Shown here in pieces: positions 42,717 to 51,607 of a stretch of 64,000 nucleotides of DNA. Numbering within the stretch: position 1 is the stretch's first letter; each line of letters begins with the position of its first letter. This DNA comes from JADJNW01 sp964526645. Its GTDB lineage: Bacteria; Bacteroidota; Bacteroidia; Chitinophagales; Saprospiraceae. Location of the stretch: positions 1 through 64,000 of the forward strand of contig CAZGJN010000002.1 of assembly GCA_964526645.1 (NCBI GenBank), written 5' to 3'. Below the pieces are notes generated by a model, which was given only the letters and a program-made list of their open reading frames with translations, ran no database searches and was not told the origin of the DNA. Made by a program: the position numbers and the translations under genes.

Positions 42717-43754
42717 TTACGGTGCTGGATTGGGAAGGCTTTTATGAACGGCTTCAATTTCCTGCAACACTTCATTGGGTAATTCTATTTCAATACTTCC
42801 TATATTTTCTTTCAATTGCGCCAGGGTAGTAGCACCGATGATATTACTACTGACGAAAGGGCGCGCATTGACAAAAGCCAAAGCCAGTTGTGCCGGTCGG
42901 AAACCGTGTTTTTCTGCAATTTCAATATATTGGGCAGTCGCTTGTTGGGCTGCTGGGCTGCTGTACCGGGTGTACTGTTTGAATTGGTTGAGCCGGGCAG
43001 TAGGTGCTGCTTCATGGCGCAGGTATTTGCCCGAAAGGGTGCCAAACCCAAGCGGCGAGTACGCCAGCAAACCCACTTGCTCTCGCGCAACGATCTCCGC
43101 CAGCCCAATTTCAAACGTGCGATTTAGCAGGCTGTAGGGGTTTTGTATGCTCCGACAGCGCGGCAAGCCATATTTTTCGGCGATGTGCAGAAAGTGCATC
43201 ACCCCCCAGGGCGTTTCATTGGATACCCCGAAATGGCGGATTTTTCCGGCTTGCACCAAATCATCTAAGGCTTGCAGGATTTCCAAAAAATTATCCTCCC
43301 AGGGATCAGAGAATGTATCGTAGCCCAATTTGCCAAAACGATTGGTATTGCGCTCGGGCCAATGAATCTGATACAAATCAATGTAATCCGTTTGGAGTCT
43401 TTTCAAGCTTCCTTCCACAGCCAGTAGTATTTGTGCGCGATTGACGTGCAAGGGATTGCGGATGTGCAAAAAGATCGGGCCTGGCCCTACGATTTTGGTA
43501 GCAATCACCACTTTGTCGCGCCCGCCTCTGCTGTTGAGCCAAGTGCCAATGATGCGTTCCGTGCTGCCCTGTGTTTCTGGTCGTGGTGGGATCGAATACA
43601 TCTCAGCAGTATCAAAGAAATTAACGCCCTGAGCAAGGGCGTAGTCCATTTGTTCATGGCCTTCAGCTTCGGTATTTTGCTCGCCAAAGGTCATCGTACC
43701 CAGGCATATCTTACTGATTTTAAGGTTGGTATTGCCGAGCGTGGTATATTGCAT
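42717..43754 (-). CDS. Aldo/keto reductase, Tas-like
   Basis: A 345-residue NADP(H)-dependent oxidoreductase with a TIM-barrel fold. Catalytic residues are visible as Asp48 and Tyr53 (FFDTAEMY), Lys in VVIATKIVG and His in YQIHWPERN. GILAYSPLGFG-type sequence (LLAYSPLGFGTLSGKYL) and SSNIIGATTLAQLKENIG form the cofactor-binding end. The inserted loop after the catalytic Tyr (SIPPRPETQGSTE) is typical of the Tas/YghZ group. ATG 43754 gives the family-like start (MQYTTLGNTNLKISKICLG). It is the first gene of a probable pair with the orphan protein gene. Confidence 0.92.
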   Translation of the reverse strand: MQYTTLGNTNLKISKICLGTMTFGEQNTEAEGHEQMDYALAQGVNFFDTAEMYSIPPRPETQGSTERIIGTWLNSRGGRDKVVIATKIVGPGPIFLHIRNPLHVNRAQILLAVEGSLKRLQTDYIDLYQIHWPERNTNRFGKLGYDTFSDPWEDNFLEILQALDDLVQAGKIRHFGVSNETPWGVMHFLHIAEKYGLPRCRSIQNPYSLLNRTFEIGLAEIVAREQVGLLAYSPLGFGTLSGKYLRHEAAPTARLNQFKQYTRYSSPAAQQATAQYIEIAEKHGFRPAQLALAFVNARPFVSSNIIGATTLAQLKENIGSIEIELPNEVLQEIEAVHKSLPNPAP

Positions 43755-43864
43755 GTGCGTTTTTGTTTTAGCAGGCTGTGAAATTAGGCATTTCAACCTG
43801 TTTTCCCAAAAATCGTTCATATACTTTGCGCAAATTTTGTACCTTTCGCAAAAGCTCAAACCCA

Positions 43865-44566
43865 ATGCAAATACAATTGCAATGCCCCAATTGCGAGTCG
43901 CAAATCAAATCTGAGGACATCAATCTTCCGCAGCTACTCGCCAAGTGCTGGAATTGTCACACTATTTTTTCTTTTGAAGGCTCAGTGGCATCCGCCGAGC
44001 GCAATCGCCCTCAGATTGTCACGATGCCTCCGGGTATCGAAGCTTTCAGCCTATTGAGTGAATTGAGCATTCAAATCAGTTGGCGCAAATCCGCCAGTGG
44101 TTTTTTGATCTTTTTCACCATTTTCTGGAATGCCGTACTCATCCCCTTTATCGCTATTGCTATTGCTACCGGAGAGTGGGTCATTTTGTTATTCATCAGC
44201 TTGCATCTTTTTGTTGGTATTTCGCTTTTGTATTGGATGGTGGCGGTATTGCTCAATACGACCTACATTACCGTCAATCAAAGAGAAATTAGCATAGAAC
44301 ACAAGCCCATCGCGGTGCCTTTTTACCCCAACCGGCTTGTGCCTGTGACGGAGGTGGAGCAGCTTTTTACTGAAAAATATGTGACCGGCCACACCAATGG
44401 GCAACCTAATTTTGCTTTTTCGCTCAAAGCGATCAAAAAAAATCACGAGCGCATTGCGCTCATCAAAGGGTTGAAATCATATGAACAAGTTTTATACGTT
44501 GAGCAGCAGATGGAGCGTTTTCTGAATATCAAAGACCGAGCCGTAGCGGAAGAATATAAAGCATAA
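43865..44566 (+). CDS. Zinc-ribbon membrane protein of unknown function
   Basis: A 233-residue protein. The N-terminus has a zinc-ribbon-like CxxC pair, CPNCES and CWNCHT, at about residues 6-9 and 30-33. Two closely spaced hydrophobic helices at about 85-130 (FLIFFTIFWNAVLIPFIAIA, then LLFISLHLFVGISLLYWMVA) anchor it in the membrane. The remaining C-terminal half is soluble and beta-rich (TYITVNQREISIEHKPIAVP), like a bacterial PH-type domain. ATG 43865 is chosen because it starts just before the ribbon; upstream codons lie in the divergent promoter region. Function unknown. Confidence 0.75.
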   Translation: MQIQLQCPNCESQIKSEDINLPQLLAKCWNCHTIFSFEGSVASAERNRPQIVTMPPGIEAFSLLSELSIQISWRKSASGFLIFFTIFWNAVLIPFIAIAIATGEWVILLFISLHLFVGISLLYWMVAVLLNTTYITVNQREISIEHKPIAVPFYPNRLVPVTEVEQLFTEKYVTGHTNGQPNFAFSLKAIKKNHERIALIKGLKSYEQVLYVEQQMERFLNIKDRAVAEEYKA

Positions 44567-44647
44567 CCGCAGCCTGTCTAAAAAATTTTCAGAGCTTGAC
44601 TTTTTGGTGTATCTTCTGCCATATTTCAATTTATAAATAATCAAACG

Positions 44648-45622
44648 ATGGGCATTCTAAGTGATTTAAAAAGAGTTGTATTCGGAGCAAAGGCTGTTGC
44701 AAAATCTGCAGCGGAAAAAACAGTGGAAGCAAGCCAAGAAGCCGGAGAAGCGTTTATAGAAAAATCAGGCGATTTGATCGAAAAAGCGGCTGACAAAGCG
44801 GGTGAGGTGTACGATACCGCCAAAGAGAAACTGGATGATCTTACTGAAAAACTTTGGGAAGAAATAACAAGCAAAAAAAATATGGAAGAAAAAGATCTAA
44901 AACAAGAAACAAACAATGCTGGCTTTTCAGAAGGCGCTTTTGGCACTACCCATGAGGAAGGCACTGAGCCCAAAGATACCAGCGAGGCTACCGCAGAACC
45001 AGCAGAGCAGCCTTTCGTGAAAAAAATGAGCGAAATCGGTGAAGAGGTGCTGGATAAAGGCGGTAAAGCTGCCGAAAAACTGATGGATACAGCGGAAAAA
45101 GTGGGTGGAAAGGTTTGGGAGGTTTCTGAAAAAGTAGGCGAAAAAGTGATGAATAAAGCGGAAGAAATTGGCGGAAAAATCATCGAAAAAGGGGGCGAAG
45201 CCTTTGAGAAAGCAAAGGAATTTGGGGCAAACCTTTGGGAAAAAGCCAGTGAATTGGTAGAGAAAGCACAGCAGGAGGCAGAGAAGGAATCGTTGGAAGA
45301 AATGGCTAAAAAAGCAGAAGCAATGAACCAGGAAGCGGCCTTCAAATCCAAAGCAGCTGATAAAAGCGCCGATAGCACCCTGGGCGGGTTTGATAGTTTT
45401 TTTGAAAAAGCAAAGCGTTTTTCGGAAGGAGATTACTATGATGCTTCCGGCAAATCCAGCACACCACCTGCCCAGGAGGGCACTAAAAATACAAATATGG
45501 AAATTATGAAAGACCCTGATTATCTGCCTGCACCCAAAACCGAGGGTAAAATACCGGGTTTTGATGATCTGGACGGAGATGGTAACGAGCTAATTGACGA
45601 TGCTATCATTGACAAAGATTAA
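44648..45622 (+). CDS. Heptad-repeat LEA-like protein with an EF-hand-like tail
   Basis: A 324-residue highly charged protein rich in Lys, Glu and Ala. Eleven-residue amphipathic repeats of the kind AAEKTVEASQEAGEAFIEKS and EKVGEKVMNKAEEIGGKIIE run through residues 15-85 and 120-235, as in LEA proteins and YtxH-like stress proteins. A Pro/Glu-rich linker separates the two blocks. Near the C-terminus, DLDGDGNELID matches the calcium-binding loop of EF-hand or dockerin proteins. No signal peptide is seen, so it is probably cytoplasmic, perhaps protecting membranes or proteins during stress (inference). A terminator follows. Confidence 0.75.
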   Translation: MGILSDLKRVVFGAKAVAKSAAEKTVEASQEAGEAFIEKSGDLIEKAADKAGEVYDTAKEKLDDLTEKLWEEITSKKNMEEKDLKQETNNAGFSEGAFGTTHEEGTEPKDTSEATAEPAEQPFVKKMSEIGEEVLDKGGKAAEKLMDTAEKVGGKVWEVSEKVGEKVMNKAEEIGGKIIEKGGEAFEKAKEFGANLWEKASELVEKAQQEAEKESLEEMAKKAEAMNQEAAFKSKAADKSADSTLGGFDSFFEKAKRFSEGDYYDASGKSSTPPAQEGTKNTNMEIMKDPDYLPAPKTEGKIPGFDDLDGDGNELIDDAIIDKD

Positions 45623-45647
45623 AATCAACTTGAAATACAATGGCGTT

Positions 45648-45690
45648 CAAAACCGAATCGGCTGAAAAGCTGCATTCGGTTTTGTCGTTT
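45648..45690 (+). terminator. Intrinsic terminator after the LEA-like gene
   Basis: An exact 11-bp stem (45648-45658 with 45674-45684) with a 15-base loop lies 26 bases past the stop; the right arm itself ends in a T run and TCGTTTT follows. Confidence 0.75.
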
Positions 45691-45723
45691 TGCAATCACT
45701 ACTGCTGTTCAAAACCATAACTC

Positions 45724-46269
45724 ATGCCCAACGATTGGAAATTAAAGAGATCAGAACCATTGGCTGATTTGAAACTGTTTCGGGCGCGATTCGATTATAT
45801 GCAAAATCCGCGCAATGGCCTCACCCAAAAAATGATTGTACTCGAAAGCCCCGATGCTGCCAACATCGTTGCGATCACCAAAGACCAGCACCTCCTTTTT
45901 GTAAAACAATACCGTTTTGGGATCAGCGAAGCAATATTGGAACTGCCCGGCGGCCTTGTGGATGCAGGCGAATCCCACGAGGTAGCTGCTGCCCGTGAAT
46001 TGCGGGAAGAAACAGGCTATACCAGCGAAAAATGGCAATTCCTCGGCAAAATACCTTCCAATCCTGTGTTTATGACCAACTGGATTCACCACTGGCTGGC
46101 AACGGACGTGGAATGTACGAGCGCGCTGCATTTGGATGATGGCGAAGCATTGGAGGTGGTAAAAATGCCCTTAGCGGAAGTGCGTAACCGATTTCTGGCA
46201 GGCGATTTTATGCATCCGCACACTGTGAATGCCTTGCTTTTGTTTTTTGCAAAAAGGAACAGCTTTTAA
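45724..46269 (+). CDS. Nudix hydrolase, ADP-ribose pyrophosphatase-like
   Basis: A 181-residue protein with a complete Nudix box: Gly77, Glu83, Arg91, Glu92, Glu95, Glu96 and Gly98 fit GX5EX7REUXEEXGU. The N-terminal beta-sheet (LFRARFDYMQNPRNGLTQKM) and LLFVKQYRFGISEAILELPG are typical of ADP-sugar pyrophosphatases. It would hydrolyse nucleoside diphosphate sugars, with specificity unknown. Its last four bases overlap the last four of the convergent MATE gene. Confidence 0.9.
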   Translation: MPNDWKLKRSEPLADLKLFRARFDYMQNPRNGLTQKMIVLESPDAANIVAITKDQHLLFVKQYRFGISEAILELPGGLVDAGESHEVAAARELREETGYTSEKWQFLGKIPSNPVFMTNWIHHWLATDVECTSALHLDDGEALEVVKMPLAEVRNRFLAGDFMHPHTVNALLLFFAKRNSF

Positions 46270-47651
46270 ATTTTGATAGACTTCCACTTACCTTTTCGGA
46301 ATATAATGATGGCAATAATTGCCCAAATGGACTCACTAATGGCTACGGCTGCGCACACACCTGCGATGCCCCAGCCAAGAGAGACAGCGAGGAAATAGCC
46401 CAGCGGAATTTCTAATGCCCAAAAGCAAATCAGATTGATAATGAGGGGTGTCATCGTGTCTCCTGCACCATTGAAAGCTTGAATAATGACCATTCCCCAA
46501 GCCCAAAAAATATAACCTGCACAAAAAATACGCAAACTCAGCACGCCTGCCGATACGACTACCTCCTGGCTTGAAAAAAAGCGGATAATTGGCTCGCTGA
46601 AAACAACTAAAAGGAGCGACAAAGCCATCAAAAAAAGCATGTTGAAAAAACCAGCCCGCCACACACTGATCGCTGCCCGATCAGGATTGCCGGCACCCAG
46701 GTTCTGCCCCACCAATGTAGCAGCTGCGTTGGACAAGCCCCAGGAGGGCAAAGTCGTGAAAATAATGACCCGAATCGCAATGGTGTAACCGGCAATGGCA
46801 TCGCTGCCAAACATAGCTATGATGCGCACTAAGAAAATCCAACTCGCCGAAGCAATAATAAACTGCCAAGTGCCAGGTAAACTCACCACGATTAGCTTCC
46901 AAATGATTTGCGCTTGCAATACCAGGTGTCGTTTTGCTAGCTTGATGATGCCCGTACCTTTGAGTAGATGATACAATTGATAAGCGACACCGACACCCCG
47001 CCCAATTACAGTGGCTACTGCAGCTCCCTGTACACCCATCTCAGGGAAAGGCCCTATACCAAAAATCAGCAGCGGGTCTAATAAGATGTTAATCCCATTG
47101 GCAATCCAAAGTGTTCGCATAGCGATAGCGGCATCGCCAGCCCCTCGGAATACCCCATTGAGCAAAAACAAGAGCATGACGATGATGTTGCTACCCAGCG
47201 CAATGCGCGTATAACCCAGCCCTTTGGCAATCATTTCTTCGCTACCGCCCATGAACCGAAGGATATCATCCGCAAAGATCAAACCTGGAATTCCAATGAC
47301 AAGCGATAAGCCCACCGCTATAAAAATTGCCTGCATGGCAGCGACCCCAGCGTCTTCGGGCTTATCCTCCCCAATCCGTCGGGCAATCATCGCAGTGGCG
47401 GCCATGCTCACACCAATGGCGATGGAATAAACGATGGTGAGTACAGATTCTGTTAAACCAACCACGGCCACGGCATCTACACTTATTTTGGATACAAAAT
47501 ATACATCCACTACCGCAAAAAGGGACTCCATGACCATTTCCAGGATCATCGGAATGGATAGCAGTACAATGGCTCGATTAATACTGCCACTGGTGTATTC
47601 TTTTTCTTCTCCTTTGAGGGCTTCTATGAATAGGTCGAGTACTTTTTGCAT
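46266..47651 (-). CDS. MATE family efflux transporter
   Basis: A 461-residue membrane protein with twelve predicted helices in two matching halves. The first starts with SINRAIVLLSIPMILEMVME and the second near IIWKLIVVSLPGTWQFIIAS. It has the MATE pattern of exporters that use H+ or Na+ gradients to expel drugs or metabolites. GAGNPDRAAISVWRAGFF in the second half is a typical MATE loop. It is a single gene, divergent from the S9 peptidase gene across a 235-base gap that shows no gene. Confidence 0.93.
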   Translation of the reverse strand: MQKVLDLFIEALKGEEKEYTSGSINRAIVLLSIPMILEMVMESLFAVVDVYFVSKISVDAVAVVGLTESVLTIVYSIAIGVSMAATAMIARRIGEDKPEDAGVAAMQAIFIAVGLSLVIGIPGLIFADDILRFMGGSEEMIAKGLGYTRIALGSNIIVMLLFLLNGVFRGAGDAAIAMRTLWIANGINILLDPLLIFGIGPFPEMGVQGAAVATVIGRGVGVAYQLYHLLKGTGIIKLAKRHLVLQAQIIWKLIVVSLPGTWQFIIASASWIFLVRIIAMFGSDAIAGYTIAIRVIIFTTLPSWGLSNAAATLVGQNLGAGNPDRAAISVWRAGFFNMLFLMALSLLLVVFSEPIIRFFSSQEVVVSAGVLSLRIFCAGYIFWAWGMVIIQAFNGAGDTMTPLIINLICFWALEIPLGYFLAVSLGWGIAGVCAAVAISESIWAIIAIIIFRKGKWKSIKI

Positions 47652-47886
47652 CGGGTGACGAAGGTTTTATAAAAAAATGAGAGACCTGCTTAATACTCCA
47701 GAAATCTCGAATTAGTTCCAACTAAATAAAGAAGAAGTAAATTTTAGCAAGACCTTAAGACTTGGCGGGGCCGCCCGGTAGGAAAAAATTAACACTTTAC
47801 GCTTGTCCAAAATTTGGATTGAACGCCGATGTTTTATGGTTTATAAGGATTTTTAGTATTTTGAGACGATATTAAACACTAAAACT

Positions 47887-50709
47887 ATGTTTCAGAAATT
47901 TCCCTTACTCTGTCTTGCTATTGCTTTCCTTACAGGCAGCCAAGCACAACAGCCAGCTAAAAAAATGCTGGATCATGCAGATTTTGCAATTTGGAACACC
48001 ATCGAAAATACACAAATTTCCAACGATGGGCGTTGGGTGGTGTACGAATTAAAACCCGGCGAAGGCGATGGCAGCTTGTTTGTCTATGATGGCAATACAG
48101 CCAAAGATCGTAGCTTTGATCGCGCTACGGATGCCAAAATCAGTGCAGACAGCCGTTTTTTGGTTTTCAAAATTAAACCCTTCGAGGACACCCTCAAGGC
48201 GCAACGCCGCCGAAAAGTGAAGCGAGAGGATTTGCCCAAGGACTCACTGGGGATTTTTGATCTGACCGCTGGCAATTTGACCAAAGTGCCGCAAGTACAA
48301 TCTTTTCAACTTCCTGAGAAATGGAGCGGCTGGCTGGCGTATCACAAAGAACCCGCTAAGTCGGAAAATGGAGGGGACAAAAAGAATAGCAAGGCCAAAA
48401 AAGAAAGCAAAGACAATGGAAGCAAGCTTATTTTTCGCAACTTGCTGTCGGGGCAAGAAACGGAGGTAGAATTCGCCAAAAGCTACGCCCATGCGAAAGA
48501 GGGTGCTAAATTTATACTCGCCAGTACAGGCAATGATTCTACGTTCTATGCCGGTGTGTATGTATTCGATTGCTCAAAAGCGCTATTGCAGCCCATTGCA
48601 CAACAAAAAGGGGATTATCAAAGCTTGACATTTGATGAAAAAGGCTCGCAAGCTGCTTTTTTAGCCGATTTGGATACTACAAAAGCCCAAGTGAAACCCT
48701 TTTCATTATACCTTTGGAAAGAAGGGGACAACATGGCTCAAAAAATCGCTGATGATGCCGCACCCATACTTCCCAACGGCTGGCGCATCAGCGAAAATGC
48801 GGCGCTGAGCTTTTCAAAGGATGCTTCAAAACTCTTTTTCGGGATCGCACCACAACCCATTTTGCAAGACACTACTCTACTCGAAGAAGAAATTGTAAAT
48901 GTGGAAGTATGGAATTACAACGACCCGCTGATGTACACCCAGCAAGAGATCGTATTGGATCGCGAAAAAAAACGCTCCTACCAATGCCTTTATCATATTG
49001 ACAACGGAAAAATGGTGCAACTCGCACACGAGGAAATTCCGGAAATACAGCTTGGTAATGAAGGAAATTCACCTGTAGCATTGGGATACAACGAGAAACC
49101 TTATTCCGTAGCCCGCACTTGGGAAGCCTGGACTAAGCGCGACTTGTACCTGGTGGATGTACAAACAGGCATCTCAAAACGGATCGGGGAAGGAATTGAA
49201 GGCAATGCCGTGCTTTCGCCCAATGCGAAATATGTATATTGGTACAGTAGTAGAGATACTGCTTGGTTTACTTATACTATTGAAAAAGGCATAACAAAAC
49301 AAATTACCAACAACAATACCGTCAAATATTACGATGAATTACACGATTCTCCGTCCCATCCATCCTCTTATGGCTTTGCTGCTTGGTTGAAGGATGATGC
49401 CGCCATTTTGATTAATGATCGGTATGATATTTGGGAAATAGACCCCCAGGGTGTAGCTGCGCCATTGAATTTGACCCATTCGCGCAAAGCGCAAAAGATC
49501 ATCCGCTATCTTCGGGTGGATAGTGAGGAACGTTTCCTCGATCCAAATCAAAAAATATTGGTATCCATTTTTGAAGAACCGACCAAAAAAGCGGGCTACG
49601 CCTGGCTGGATTTGTCAAATAATACTTTGACGCAAGTACAATTTGGAGAATACAGCTTCAATCGCCCCTTGAAAGCCAAAAAGGCAGAGAAATGGGTGTT
49701 CACCCGCGAGAATTTTCAAACTTTCCCCAATCTTTTGTATAGCAGCGACCTGAAAACTTTCAAACAGATCAGCAATGCCAATCCGCAGCAAAAAGACTAC
49801 AGCTGGGGTTCGATTGAGTTAGTGGAATGGACTTCGCTCGACGGGCAGCAGCTGCAAGGCTTGTTAGCAAAACCGGAGAACTTCGATCCGAAGAAAAAGT
49901 ACCCGATGATTGTAAACTTCTATGAGCGGAGCTCCGATGGTTTGTATTCACACCGGGCACCTTTCCCGCATCGCTCCCAAATCAACTACACTTTCTACAC
50001 CAGCCGAGGCTATGTTGTTTTTAACCCGGACATACCGTATCGAATCGGTTATCCTGGCGAAAGTGCTTTTAATGCGGTTGTTTCAGGTACTAGCGCTCTA
50101 ATTGACAAAGGATTTATTGATAAAGACCGCATTGCTTTGCAAGGACATAGCTGGGGTGGGTATCAGATTGCTTACATCATCACGCGTACGGACATGTTCA
50201 GATGTGCAGAATCCGGCGCGCCGGTGGTGAATATGGTTTCTGCCTATGGCGGTATTCGATGGGAGAGTGGTTTGAGTCGGGCATTTCAATACGAACGCAC
50301 CCAAAGCCGCATCGGTGGTCCGATCTGGGAGTACCCACTCCGATACCTTGAAAACTCACCAATTTTCACTGCTGATAAGATCAATACACCCGTACTGATT
50401 TTGCATAATGACAAAGATGGTGCGGTGCCCTGGTACCAGGGGATTGAATTTTTCACGGCGATGCGGCGTTTGGGCAAACCCGCCTGGTTGCTAAATTACA
50501 ACGACGAACCGCATTGGCCCTTGAAGCTCCAAAATCGAAAGGATTTCCAAAAACGGATGCAGCAATTTTTTGATTATTATCTGAAAGATGCGCCCATGCC
50601 TCAATGGATGCAACGCGGCGTACCCGCTATGGAAAAAGGGATTCGGCAGGGATTGGAGTTAAATAATGAAGCGCAAAACAATACACAAACAAAAAATAAA
50701 AGTGAGTAA
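47887..50709 (+). CDS. Exported S9 family prolyl oligopeptidase-like peptidase
   Basis: A 940-residue exported serine peptidase. A signal peptide (LLCLAIAFLTGSQAQ) precedes an N-terminal beta-propeller of about 600 residues. The alpha/beta-hydrolase domain at the C-terminus carries the catalytic triad: Ser755 in GHSWGGYQ, Asp844 in NDKDGAVP and His876 in EPHWP. These enzymes cleave short peptides in the periplasm; DPP-IV-like or acylaminoacyl types cannot be separated here. The last 25 residues are polar with no sorting domain. A 15-bp hairpin follows the stop. Confidence 0.92.
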   Translation: MFQKFPLLCLAIAFLTGSQAQQPAKKMLDHADFAIWNTIENTQISNDGRWVVYELKPGEGDGSLFVYDGNTAKDRSFDRATDAKISADSRFLVFKIKPFEDTLKAQRRRKVKREDLPKDSLGIFDLTAGNLTKVPQVQSFQLPEKWSGWLAYHKEPAKSENGGDKKNSKAKKESKDNGSKLIFRNLLSGQETEVEFAKSYAHAKEGAKFILASTGNDSTFYAGVYVFDCSKALLQPIAQQKGDYQSLTFDEKGSQAAFLADLDTTKAQVKPFSLYLWKEGDNMAQKIADDAAPILPNGWRISENAALSFSKDASKLFFGIAPQPILQDTTLLEEEIVNVEVWNYNDPLMYTQQEIVLDREKKRSYQCLYHIDNGKMVQLAHEEIPEIQLGNEGNSPVALGYNEKPYSVARTWEAWTKRDLYLVDVQTGISKRIGEGIEGNAVLSPNAKYVYWYSSRDTAWFTYTIEKGITKQITNNNTVKYYDELHDSPSHPSSYGFAAWLKDDAAILINDRYDIWEIDPQGVAAPLNLTHSRKAQKIIRYLRVDSEERFLDPNQKILVSIFEEPTKKAGYAWLDLSNNTLTQVQFGEYSFNRPLKAKKAEKWVFTRENFQTFPNLLYSSDLKTFKQISNANPQQKDYSWGSIELVEWTSLDGQQLQGLLAKPENFDPKKKYPMIVNFYERSSDGLYSHRAPFPHRSQINYTFYTSRGYVVFNPDIPYRIGYPGESAFNAVVSGTSALIDKGFIDKDRIALQGHSWGGYQIAYIITRTDMFRCAESGAPVVNMVSAYGGIRWESGLSRAFQYERTQSRIGGPIWEYPLRYLENSPIFTADKINTPVLILHNDKDGAVPWYQGIEFFTAMRRLGKPAWLLNYNDEPHWPLKLQNRKDFQKRMQQFFDYYLKDAPMPQWMQRGVPAMEKGIRQGLELNNEAQNNTQTKNKSE

Positions 50710-50750
50710 AGGACAAGCTTGATCTTACCGAACAGCAAGCAGCAGCGGCC

Positions 50751-50789
50751 GAGAAGTGTCCTACCACTCCAAGCGGTAGGACACTTCTC
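50751..50789. terminator. Perfect 15-bp hairpin after the S9 gene, terminator-like without a T run
   Basis: 50751-50765 pairs exactly with 50775-50789 around a 9-base loop, 42 bases past the S9 stop. No T run follows on either strand, so it may act as an mRNA 3' end or factor-dependent terminator. Confidence 0.6.
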
Positions 50790-50829
50790 CTTGTATGGAC
50801 AAAGTGTAGCATGATTTGACCCAATCGCT

Positions 50830-50837
50830 TATCTTTG
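50830..50837 (+). promoter_or_regulatory. Predicted -7 box of the Uma2 gene
   Basis: TATCTTTG is an exact match to the Bacteroidota -7 consensus, 23 bases before ATG 50861. The -33 element is not clear at normal spacing. Together with the hairpin upstream, this suggests the Uma2 gene has its own transcript start. Confidence 0.45.
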
Positions 50838-50860
50838 TATCAAGATAAATCAAAATAAAG

Positions 50861-51463
50861 ATGGCATCAACCGCAGGTCACTATAAAGATAGCACGATAG
50901 CTTCCCGAAAAATTTCCTGGCTGGAGTTTGAAAAGCGCTACCTCACTCGTGAAGACAAGTACAAGTACGAGTGGCTCAACGGTATCGTGGAAAAAACAGA
51001 ACGAAGTATGAATCAAGAACAATTTTACATTGTAAGAAATCTTTTTTCCTTTTTTCGGAAATTGATAGTAGCAGGCAAATTAAGCGGCGAATTGATGACA
51101 GAAGGGGATGCGTTTTTTCTTGAAAACCATCGCAAACCAGATATTGCTTACTATACCGACGAGCAAATTGACCGTGCGGCTTATGGCGAAAACCAAGTGC
51201 CACAGTTTGTGATAGAAGTCATTTCCAAGAATGATAAAATTAATAAAAATCAACGCAAACTACAGGATTATTACAAAGCTGGGGTACAAGTGATATGGGA
51301 AATTTTTCCAGAACTGGAACAAGTAAATGAGTATCATGGCGCTGATATGTCTATGAAAACAAAGAAAGAAGAAGACCTTTGCTCGGCTGCGCCCGTATTG
51401 CCGGAGTTTGCAATGACGGTGAATGCTATTTTTCAAAAGCCACAGCTTGCAAATCAAATTTAA
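50861..51463 (+). CDS. Uma2 family endonuclease-like protein (PD-(D/E)XK fold)
   Basis: A 200-residue protein of the Uma2/DUF820 family. The nuclease-like core residues are Glu37 (YEWLNGIVE), Asp94 (RKPDIAYY), Glu119 (FVIEVISKND) and Lys133 (NQRKLQDYYKAGVQVIWEI). The conserved GVQVIWEIFPELEQV strand is intact. Such proteins are abundant in cyanobacteria and Bacteroidota and are assumed to be nucleases, but biological role is unknown. It is complete and not next to other mobile genes. Confidence 0.88.
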   Translation: MASTAGHYKDSTIASRKISWLEFEKRYLTREDKYKYEWLNGIVEKTERSMNQEQFYIVRNLFSFFRKLIVAGKLSGELMTEGDAFFLENHRKPDIAYYTDEQIDRAAYGENQVPQFVIEVISKNDKINKNQRKLQDYYKAGVQVIWEIFPELEQVNEYHGADMSMKTKKEEDLCSAAPVLPEFAMTVNAIFQKPQLANQI

Positions 51464-51501
51464 TCCCCTGCGCAAAGGCATCGAAAATAGACTTCTTCTG
51501 T

Positions 51502-51509
51502 TAACTTTG
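51502..51509 (+). promoter_or_regulatory. Candidate -7 box upstream of the prenylglyceryl phosphate synthase gene
   Basis: TAACTTTG matches the Bacteroidota -7 box, about 98 bases before the ATG at 51608. No good -33 partner was seen. Confidence 0.35.
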
Positions 51510-51607
51510 CAAAGAGGAAAAATTTTAGTTCCTTAATTTATCGTTTTACCCAATCAATAAACATCTGCCCTGCTTGTGAGGCACAAATAGCTCGCAATCA
51601 AGATTCT

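Noticed and set aside
44641..45378. Long open frame of 245 codons on the strand opposite the LEA-like gene
   Set aside because: It is a Ser/Phe/Ala-only low-complexity translation produced by the Lys/Glu/Ala-rich repeats on the other strand, with no domain or start context.
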